From Pezicula radicicola (lineage: Eukaryota; Ascomycota; Leotiomycetes; Helotiales; Dermateaceae): DNA of 64,000 bases. The stretch covers positions 1,125,295 to 1,189,294 of the forward strand of contig PDUO01000006.1 in NCBI GenBank assembly GCA_003008705.1, given 5' to 3'. Shown here one piece after another: positions 56,445-64,000 of the stretch. The notes under the pieces were generated by a model. It was not told the DNA's origin and ran no database searches. It was given only the letters and a program-made list of their open reading frames with translations. The first letter of the stretch is position 1. Each line of letters begins with the position of its first letter. The position numbers and the translations under genes were made by a program.

Positions 56445-57594
56445 TCATTTCCTAACACCCAACCCCCCAACAGCCTCAAAAATCTCCCTCATAGCCTCCT
56501 TCAACTTCCCCTCAACACCCAGCCTCTCCATAGCATCTAATCCCCTCCTCGTAGATCCACCCGGCGTAGCAACCTCATTCCGAATCTCCTCAGGAGATTG
56601 ACCATCTAATAATAACTCAGCAGCTCCACGTGCAGCTTGAGCAGCCATACGTAAAGCGTTAAATTCTAACTTTCCACCTTCATTATCTATAGCCCTCGCG
56701 CCGTCACTTGCAGCTATTGCTTCGATTAATGTTGCGAAGATGGCGGTTGTTGATGTACAGAGTGTAGCACCGTTATCCATTAGGTTTTCTGGTAGGTATT
56801 CTACGGCTCCGATACGGTTGAACAGTTGTCCGACTAGAGAACGACTGGGGTCCAAGGGTTTTGAATCTCCGTTTGCAGTTTTGTGAACTGTTGAATTGTT
56901 TTCGATATTACTCGGCTTGGAAATTGAGTCTGGTAGATCTGGTAATGAGATGACCGTCATAGAGTGCCGAATACGCGCCGCCATGTTGGGAATGACTCGA
57001 ATGATTTCACAATGCTGTGCAATTGCAGAATCATCAATGTTGATGTTGTTACAGGATCCGTTTTGGTACAGACATTGACGTAACTGATCAGTTGAAATTC
57101 CACCGAGTATACTAACGAGGATTTTCTTCCGTTCTGTCTGTGTGTTTGATCCACCGGTAAAAGCAGACCGTACATCAGGTTCTCCGAGGACATCTTGGAA
57201 AGCATATGGTTTGCAGCCTAAGATTACGATGTCTGAGTCGAGGACAACACGTGCGTTTTCTTGTTGTAGAAGGATTGAGATTTCTGGACGTTCTGTAGTA
57301 TTTTGTGTGGTTGATAAGGTGAGTATGGATTCGAGTTTCTGTTTTGTATGTTGGACACTGGATTCTGATCGAACGGTTGCTATGATGCGTGAGATTGTTG
57401 GGATGGATGAGACTTCTTGGTTTGTGAGGAGTCCTTGAAGTACGGCTGTCGCAAGTTTACCTTTAATTGTTGGATAAATTAGTAAACAATTTCACTTTCT
57501 ATTGAGAGAGTAAGGAAATTGGATCCTATAACTTACCACAGCCGAGTACACCAAGAGTAATTGTTGTCTGATCTTTTGCCATTTTGGACATCAT
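56445..57594 (-). CDS. PRO3: Pyrroline-5-carboxylate reductase
   Basis: Two exons, 57594-57537 and 57460-56445, 76-bp intron (GTAAGT donor, TTTACTAATTT branch region, TAAAG acceptor, phase 1), 357 residues from the first ATG (57594); in-frame ATGs also occur at 57591 and 57582. The nucleotide-binding motif VLGCGKLATAVLQGLL is split by the intron right after VLGC. Later: VILGCKPYAFQDVL, then SILGGISTDQLRQ and IIRVIPNMAARIRHSMTV (conserved RxMPN-type motif, here RVIPN), and the C-terminal signature ATPGGSTRRGLDAMERLGVE. It makes proline from pyrroline-5-carboxylate, with NADPH, in the cytosol. A Ser/Lys/Asn-rich insert of about 30 residues after SLPD is unusual and probably a surface loop. Confidence 0.92.
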
Positions 57595-59110
57595 TTGGGG
57601 TGATGGGCTTGTGGTTAAGTGCTGCGATGGCGCGTGATGTCAAGATTTGTTTAGGCGGGTTGAATATATGGCAATAGCTTGACACGCAGGCAAAAATTCA
57701 TCAAAGTTGAAGTCGAAATTTTCCAGGGGCGAGAGGTGGGGGAAGTGAAAGTGGATGGTAGATCTGATGTTGTTACACAGTTGGGAAAGATCTTAAACGT
57801 GATTCCATTTTCGGACTAGCGGCCATGCAATGCAAGCTCTACTTGGGTCGCACAGAAAGAAGCAATTCCCAATCTTTTCTCCGGTTTAACAGACCGCTTA
57901 CGAGGCAGAAAAGTATCATTGTTTACCATTACATTGGCGCTAGATTAGGGTTGTTGTACTATAAATCGGACGAAGCCGTGCGAGACAATATGCCTTGTTT
58001 GCCTCACTCACTAAGTTGACTCCAAAGTGACGTGAAGGTGAGTGAATTGTACATAAGTCCCTATGAATAACCCTTGCTTACCTCTTGCCTAAATCACAAT
58101 GTGTTTGAAAAGCATAACTAAGGTAAAATAAGATCCAACCGAGTTTAGCGAGCACTTACTTAAACGTAGCTAACTTTCTAGTACTTCGGGTAAAGAAACA
58201 ATGGATGGGTACCTATTCTGCTGCATTGAGTGGAATTTTTATCGACTCTCTCGCTATTCTATCTCATATTTGCTCTATCAGAGACTCTCGGCTTCAAGTT
58301 GTTATGGAATTTCCGTGGTTCCTTTTTTGGGATTTGGTTTCAGCTGGTTTATGACGATGGGTTTGCTATAAGATAAATTTATGTGCAAAGAGATAGTGAA
58401 AGGGTATTTATAGAGTGTTTTATCTTTGACATTATTAATTAATTAGGAATTGAGTAAAAGATCAGGTGGGTAGGTAGGTAGGAAGAGGAGGAGAATTAAA
58501 TTGGATGTAAGGATGTGTATAGTAGATTAATTATGTATGGTCATTAGTATCAATGGTAGAATTAAAGTAAATTAAAAAGGCTAGGAGTAACAAATCCTTA
58601 AGAAAGTTGCTTTAATTAATATTTATAATAACATAGAGTAATATAATAAAAAAAGGAATTGACTAAGGGGTTTTTATGGAGTTAAGTATTAGAATAGCTT
58701 TATGCTTTGCTGCTCGCTTAACTTAAAGGCTGTACTTAAAGATTTATTTGTTAAATTTGAAAGTAGTCTCTAAGGATCTATTAATTCTCTTATTAAAGGA
58801 TAGTTAAATAAGGCTGTTTAGAGCTGAGAATAGATTTTTCAATGCTCTTGAACCTTGATATACCTAGATAATTAGTCTATAATATGTAGTTTGCATCACT
58901 GTGCGAAATCGCAAAGCAATTGTGCTGTGATTTAAGAAAACAACGATTCTATTTCTTGTAATGCTATGTAGATAGTGTATGCTAGTTCAATAAAGAATGT
59001 GTGGGTCAGTGTGAGTAACCTAAAACTAGCATCTGGTAAGGGAAGATAAAAGCAACGGCCTATCTGCGCAAGAAGATCACGCTTTCCGCTACCTTACAAA
59101 TATGCAAAAA

Positions 59111-59134
59111 GAAGAAGAAGAAGAAGAAGAAGAA
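59111..59134. repeat. (GAA)8 microsatellite
   Basis: Eight perfect GAA units at the left edge of the 204-bp duplication; the second copy of the duplication lacks them. Confidence 0.9.
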
Positions 59135-59136
59135 AG

Positions 59137-59540
59137 CTTGCATCAGAATGCCAAACCCTGGGAATTGTTGGTTGTATTTCTCTGATAACGTAAGGGGAGA
59201 AGAGAGGAATTTGTAAGGAGATTCTTGAAATCCAAGACCAGCAGCTGATGAGGTACAAGTAAATAAAAATGTGAACGTCATCGCTAAAAAAGAAAAAGAA
59301 AAGATCAAGTTTTCCTCCCCGTTGAATGGTGTAAAAAATACTTGCATCAGAATTCCAACCACTCATAATGGTTGGGTTTCTTTAGCTGATGACTTGAATC
59401 GAGAAGATGGGAGTTTATAAAGAGGTGTTTGGAATCCAAGATTCGCACCTGATGAGGAGTGTAAAAGAAAACAGGTTTGCAAAATGCAAAAAATCAGGCT
59501 ATCCTCCCAGTAAAAGTTCATGAAAAACAGCGTGCCCTTG
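59137..59540. repeat. Diverged direct duplication, period about 204 bp
   Basis: Copies begin CTTGCATCAGAATGCCAA (59137) and CTTGCATCAGAATTCCAA (59341) and share, in order, TGGTTG, TTTCT, CTGAT, GAGAAGA, AATCCAAGA, CTGATGAGG and TCCTCCC. The sequence lies immediately downstream of the orphan 444-aa gene. Confidence 0.6.
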
Positions 59541-59581
59541 TTTACCTTGGTACATCGTCCTTCCTCAGACTCGCTAAGCTG

Positions 59582-60916
59582 TTAGATATTATCTGAGTAG
59601 CTCCGTCCACCCGTGAATATATTACCAACAAATCGCTGTCGGCAGCCGCTGCTTGGCTCTAACCTGACATTATCCTCACCATCTGGCTCGGTGTAGGTTG
59701 ATGGCATACACGGGATAGTATTTGAAAAAGTAGTGGCGCTTGTAGAAGGTTGCGGCTTCCGAACGATGTGTAGGACAATGGGCTGTTCGATATCTTGTAG
59801 TAGCATAAGTGAGTTGATGAAATCCCACTCATCCGTAATTCTGCAATACGCAGCTGAAAGAGGATGTACATCAGACTGAATCCAACCTAGCTGATCATCA
59901 TCCTTGAAAAAGAGAGGTGCTCGTGTCAGGCGTTCCATAAGCTTTTCATAGCTTAAACTTTCTGCCGTGATGTCGGTTATGCTATTTCTGAGATACTCAG
60001 ATCTTATAATCAGCTTTGCTGCAATTGGCAGGACTTGCAAAGGAGCCTCGGAGAGGTTAGTGTGAAGTTCAACTTTGATGTTGAATTTATTGAGAATATT
60101 TTGGGAAATTGGTGAGGACTGAGGGGGTGGTGTAGAATATGCTGAGCTTGCGAAGTGTCTTGAGTGGCTTCCATGGGAGAGGAAAGATGAAAACTCAGCA
60201 GGAGAGTATTCAGGAATTGCATTAAGATTTTCATGAGGCTTTCCGAGACATTTCGCTTGTAGGGGTTGTTCTGGCTCTGGCGATTCGGAGATTTTGATGT
60301 ACACTCTCTCATTGTTTCGCTCTTCTGATTTTCGACGGTTAGGTTGTTCGGATAGTTTGAGTTTCGGATGTTCTTCTTCTTCCTCTCCATCTTCGTCTTC
60401 TTCAATTGCAGAGCTATGATCTCGCTTAGCCGCACTTCTTGTTGGTCTTGGCTGCTTTGCATCAGATTTCGCCTTGCGAGTAGTGCTGTGAGCTGCCTTT
60501 TTCCACCGAGTTGTTGCAGCCGAATGTCTGTACACACAGATTGCCCTTTGCAAGTAGACATCGACGGCGTTCTGCAACCAGGTCTGATATGCTGTCGGTG
60601 GATCTGGCTTCATCTTTTCTCTCCGGTCCATCAACAGTCTGACAATTTCTGACTTTGCTTGCTTTTTCCCTTCCTTTGTAATCCTAACTTTATACCCAGC
60701 AACTACCTTGCGAATTATTGGGGTCATTAGTTCTACTAGGGTTTGGGGAGTGATATTGTTAACTTGAGCGATGATATCCCGCAGTTCATTCCATCTGTAG
60801 CTCGCCTCGTTACTGGCTGGTTTACCTTCCCAATAGCTGAAGTCGTTATGCGCCTTGACTATAAACCAGGCCTCCTGCTCTTCTGCGGTTTTGAACGGAA
60901 ACTTGTGGGGTGCCAT
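59582..60916 (-). CDS. Orphan 444-aa protein, unknown function
   Basis: Intronless, ATG at 60916-60914 in context CACAATGG-like (GCCATTGTGG on the plus strand), stop at 59584-59582. Residues 1-150 are helical and charged (FKTAEEQEAWFIVKAHNDF; LRDIIAQVNNITPQTLVELM; RLLMDRREKMKPDPP), not matching a domain I know. Residues about 155-210 are basic then strongly acidic (EEDEDGEEEEEHPK). After a Ser/Pro-rich linker (HSRHFASSAYSTPPP) comes a compact C-terminal part (YEKLMERLTRAPLFFKDDDQ, then LGWIQSDVHPLSAAYC) ending in a polar tail. No signal peptide or membrane helix. It sits between two decayed tandem duplications, which suggests a young or fast-evolving region. A nuclear/chromatin role is a guess from charge only. 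Confidence 0.6.
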   Translation of the reverse strand: MAPHKFPFKTAEEQEAWFIVKAHNDFSYWEGKPASNEASYRWNELRDIIAQVNNITPQTLVELMTPIIRKVVAGYKVRITKEGKKQAKSEIVRLLMDRREKMKPDPPTAYQTWLQNAVDVYLQRAICVYRHSAATTRWKKAAHSTTRKAKSDAKQPRPTRSAAKRDHSSAIEEDEDGEEEEEHPKLKLSEQPNRRKSEERNNERVYIKISESPEPEQPLQAKCLGKPHENLNAIPEYSPAEFSSFLSHGSHSRHFASSAYSTPPPQSSPISQNILNKFNIKVELHTNLSEAPLQVLPIAAKLIIRSEYLRNSITDITAESLSYEKLMERLTRAPLFFKDDDQLGWIQSDVHPLSAAYCRITDEWDFINSLMLLQDIEQPIVLHIVRKPQPSTSATTFSNTIPCMPSTYTEPDGEDNVRLEPSSGCRQRFVGNIFTGGRSYSDNI

Positions 60917-62465
60917 TGTGGACTATGAAAGTGTAGTGCCGAAGATGAAAGTTAACATTCCTAAGATACAAAGTAGCAAGTTAGCAAGATTATTCAAAAT
61001 TTGAAGGGATACAATAGGAGCTGAACTGTCTGAACTGACCTTAGGCTGGCTGGACAAGTGCCTGTGCTTGGAAAATACTCTGAAGTGGACGATAAAGCTG
61101 GATATTGTGTTGATACTTTTTGTGATGCAGAAGTATGCTGCGGATAAAGGATAGTGAAGATGAGAGGCAGAAGTTTTCAGAAGTTACAAAGAAGATGTCG
61201 TAGTGATACTTTTTGTGATGCAAGAGGTAGTTCGGGAAGAATAGTGAAGATGAACGGTAGTTGTTTTTGGTGGTGATTGGTGAAGAGGAAGTTGTAATGA
61301 TACTCCGCAGTGCTGCTTTGCCTAAGCCTGTAATGGATGCGATAGAGAATAGTAGCAATGCGGCGGAAGATGTTATATTGAATTAATTGGAAGCTTGATT
61401 AGTAGCGTGCTTGCAGTTGCAGAGAATAGATAAGTTGAAGTAGTAGAGCACCTGCAAGATTAGAGTAGCAAAAGTAGAGCACAAGTTGTTAAACTTTACA
61501 TGGGCCGTCGATAATGATGTTAGATGTGAACTTGCGGATGATGTTGAAAGTCGAGGAATTTCAAATAGGACCAGCCCTTTAAAGTAATGTTGAAGTTGTT
61601 ACTGTAAGAGATGCTGCTGATGATTGACAGAGCTCCAGCTTTAGCTGAAAATAATAGCTGCTAAACATGAATTAAGAACTAGGTCAAATAGGATGTAAAA
61701 ACAATGCTTTTCCTGATGCAAAATATCACTAAAAGACATAGCGTAGAAGGTCACATTTCAGGACACGCAACTCTATTGAAAATGTTATATTCTGTGTAAG
61801 GCTACAGGTAAGAAGTCAAAGCCTGCAGTATCATTGTCATCTAATATCTTTGATCGCCGTTCAACATATCTGCACATTCTGCAGATTCCCGTTGTAGGTG
61901 ACACCACGTAACCCATTCGTGAGCTAAGCGAGCAAAAGCGAACGTCAAAGATCACAAAAAGTGAAGATATACCCCATTCTTACCTCAATTCTTATATCTA
62001 ATAGACTTGTTGTTCTGCTACCTTTACTCCTTGCTGCTGTCTTAATGTACTTTTTTAATACAATCGTCCGCTTAGGGAGTCTATTATTGCACACCTTTTC
62101 TTTTCAGATAACCAATAGTATGACAGGCCAACAATACATTCATGCCCGCCAGCTGAAATTGTTCTTCACTAAATCCTTGTCAAAGTTACCTACGGAGACG
62201 GAGTAGGAGTAGGAGGCAGTGAGATAAGCGACACTCGCTGACTCGCTTAAGCCCCTGAATATTTCCCCAAGCCCCTTTTACGACACTCGTGAAAGTAGCA
62301 ATTCTTCGTATAGCACTCATAAACCCTTCAGACTCGTCCAAAGACCGTCTTTACTACAAATCTAGGATTCAAAACTTCAAGAGAACCCCAAGAAAGAAAT
62401 CCTCCGTCGATAAGAAAGAAAGTCAAGCAAACAAATCCCATAATTCTCCGTCCTCGAATTCCGGA
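60917..62465. other. Intergenic region with tandem repeats
   Basis: Promoter side of the orphan gene. Contains a 94-bp-period repeat (61112-61330) and GCTAAGCGAGC at 61923-61933. Short frames (61041-61358, 61961-62206) are repeat-derived or AT-derived and not accepted. Confidence 0.4.
61112..61330. repeat. 94-bp-period imperfect tandem repeat (2.3 copies)
   Basis: GATACTTTTTGTGATGCA occurs at 61112 and 61205; a third, shortened copy starts GATACT at 61299. ATAGTGAAGATGA is shared at the same offset. Confidence 0.65.
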
Positions 62466-63408
62466 ATGACAACCCTTGCTTGGCACGGCAGTCTCCGACT
62501 CTCCGCCGGCACACACAACAAAAAAAACATCGGAATTCCAACAAACGTCGGAAAAAGTAAAGCCAAAATCCTGAAATCCTCTTCCGCATCACTTCCGTAC
62601 GATATGCAACAAAACTTTCAAAACCTCCAAATGAAGCGGGATAAAATTAACTTAGACCCAATGGGGAGAGAAATCAAGTCCATACCAGGCGGATAAGAAG
62701 CCGCCGCGGAGGACCTCATCCATTAAAAGCACGTGTTATCATCATACAATTTTCGGGTAGAATGGTAGAGTTCCGTAAAATCTCTTGAATTCTCATCCAC
62801 ATTTCCGGCACATTAATTCCGTTTCCGCCCCCTATGGAAAACAATTCCGGAATTCTTTTACTCGGACTTGAAGAAAGGACCATTTATCAGGTCAGATATA
62901 AGGTTATTTGTGGTACGGTTCCTCTAAAGAATTGTTTTTGTTGCATATCGTCCGGAAGAGATGCGGAAGAGTGGAAGTTGTTCACTGTGATTGTATTGTG
63001 TGATTCCGGGTATCTTCCCCCGTAGTTTGATAGGCGGTAATGGTTTCCGTTGTGGAGGGCGGTAACTTGTTGCCTACTCCTACTTTTTTGCTGGTCTGCT
63101 TTAATTTCTTATCCGCCTTCTAGTTCCCGCCTTTGAGTACGAAGTACCGTGGTAGTGTTCCGGCAATTTTTGTGGTGTTATTTTTTGGGGGAAAGAACGG
63201 GAGACGGATTGAGATGTATGCTGATGGGTGGTTCCCTATTGGCGGGTAAGAGGTCTTCCATCGTCACATGAAGATGGATGTGGTATGTTCCGGACGGATC
63301 TACGATTCTATGCCGTTTCTTTTTTGTTTTGTTTTTTTTGTTGTCTGATGTCTGATTAACGTTTGTTCCGTACGTTTGTAATTTATTTCCGTTGCGGAGA
63401 TGCGGAAG
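62458..63408. repeat. TTCCG/CGGAA-dense segment
   Basis: By hand count about 21 TTCCG or CGGAA pentamers in about 950 bp, on both strands, including the palindrome AATTCCGGAATT at 62842 and a 12-bp word GAGATGCGGAAG repeated at 62958 and 63397. Neighbouring regions of the window have few. The rest (to 64000) shows no gene. Confidence 0.6.
62466..62696 (+). CDS. Possible small basic protein, 76 aa
   Basis: Open frame starting MTTLAWHGSLRLSAG, Lys/Ser/Asn rich (KKNIGIP, KSKAKILKSSSA), ending REIKSIPGG. The frame is open further upstream without an ATG. No family recognised; it overlaps the TTCCG-rich segment, which biases the codons, so it may be chance. Confidence 0.2.
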   Translation: MTTLAWHGSLRLSAGTHNKKNIGIPTNVGKSKAKILKSSSASLPYDMQQNFQNLQMKRDKINLDPMGREIKSIPGG

Positions 63409-64000
63409 CGTATTGCACCACCCACTGTGACGGCGTGATCATCCGCTGCATAGGTAAGGAGTAGGAACCGCTAACCGGGAGAGTGGGCGGAGAGTGGGTT
63501 GGTTATTTAGATATCTGGAGCTCCCCGTTTGTTTTGTTGGAATTTTGTTTCCATACGGAGTAGCAAAGTTGGAATTCGGGTTTGTTGTTACTGTTCTCCA
63601 AGCGCAGGAGTATTTAATTCTTAGGGCCTTAAGATGCAGCATGTCCTTCGCAATGCATTATTCACTTATGCTATAAAGCACCTATATCGGCTTCCTATCC
63701 CAAAAATACACCCTTGTTATTCTGGATAGGCAGTTATTGTACATTTCTTACGGAGTAATCGACGAGAAATCGATAGTTTACCGAGATCACCCTTTGGCTT
63801 ACCACGACGGCGGTTTTGTTCTTAAGAAGGATATGACTTATGGCACAAATGTTCGCGCAAACTACTCTGGAGAGATAATCAGAGTGTTCTGAGAACAATG
63901 ATTTGGGGTGGCAGACCGAAATGTTCGAGAAATTCGCTATACTATGTTTCCAAGGCTATCTACTCAATACTACCGCATCGGGTACCCTAAGGCCTTCACC
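63409..64000. other. Window end, no gene seen
   Basis: About 590 bp of ordinary AT-moderate sequence. Short frames at 63439-63676 on both strands overlap one another and have no distinguishing features. Confidence 0.4.

Larger units (their letters stand above)
57595..59581. other. AT-rich intergenic region with decayed tandem duplication
   Basis: About 2 kb. Has an A-rich decayed tract (58370-58760), GTAGGTAGGTAGG at about 58470, a dispersed-motif copy TTTAGCGAGC at 58144, an (GAA)8 run at 59111-59134 and a 204-bp-period duplication (59137-59540). No gene seen. Confidence 0.45.

Noticed and set aside
1..64000. tRNA, rRNA and CRISPR signals
   Set aside because: No T-arm GGTTCGAATCC-type box with matching A-box spacing, no rRNA-like sequence and no regularly spaced 25-40 bp repeats were found by eye; a tRNAscan run would be decisive.

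Overview
The window is nuclear DNA of a filamentous ascomycete. Genes carry 0 to 4 short introns (about 47-115 bp) with GTRNGY-type donors and CTRAC-type branch sites, and intergenic DNA is AT-rich, repeat-poor and decayed. The mix of TOR, a large secreted catalase, a 2EXR protein, a Zn(II)2Cys6 regulator, a TauD-like dioxygenase and an UNC93-like MFS protein suggests Leotiomycetes (Helotiales-like). That placement is inference from gene style; no search was run. I see no rRNA, tRNA, CRISPR array, intact transposon or viral gene.

Layout. 1-4.1 kb: a small two-helix membrane protein, then decayed intergenic DNA. 4.1-6.5 kb: low-complexity protein with a BTB-like region. 7.3-16.1 kb: RTF2 (-) and the TOR kinase (+), diverging from a 388-bp spacer. 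16.6-17.4 kb: small Zn2C6-like cysteine-cluster gene with an in-frame TGA. 19.3-20.0 kb: unrecognised 210-aa protein. 20.8-23.3 kb: four-exon Zn2Cys6 transcription factor. 23.4-23.8 kb: a two-exon 107-aa gene recovered by splicing. 24.3-25.3 kb: broken short-chain dehydrogenase. 26.1-26.6 kb: candidate two-exon 117-aa gene. 27.8-29.7 kb: divergent PAM16 and YIP1. 30.0-35.2 kb: divergent peroxisomal dysferlin-domain membrane protein and TRAMP-type poly(A) polymerase. 37.3-39.7 kb: secreted catalase. 41-42.2 kb: decayed tandem repeats. 42.5-43.6 kb: 2EXR gene whose first coding exon is present in three tandem copies. 44.2-47.4 kb: divergent TauD-like dioxygenase and UNC93-like transporter. 48.4-51.1 kb: SIP5. 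53.5-54.7 kb: D-arabinose dehydrogenase (ARA2). 56.4-57.6 kb: pyrroline-5-carboxylate reductase. 59.6-60.9 kb: orphan 444-aa protein between two decayed tandem duplications. 62.4-63.4 kb: a segment packed with TTCCG/CGGAA words.

Most identified genes are housekeeping: growth signalling (TOR, and SIP5 linked to Snf1 in yeast), fork stability (RTF2), RNA surveillance (CID14-like), mitochondrial import (PAM16), ER-Golgi traffic (YIP1), peroxisome membrane, proline synthesis and D-erythroascorbate synthesis. They look like ordinary neighbours rather than one pathway. The pair most likely to be functionally linked is the divergent dioxygenase/MFS pair. The strongest candidates for something undescribed are the triplicated start-exon module of the 2EXR gene (43215-43559), the 18-bp-period repeat found at three loci around 1.8, 16.6 and 17.6 kb, and the TTCCG-dense segment at 62.4-63.4 kb.
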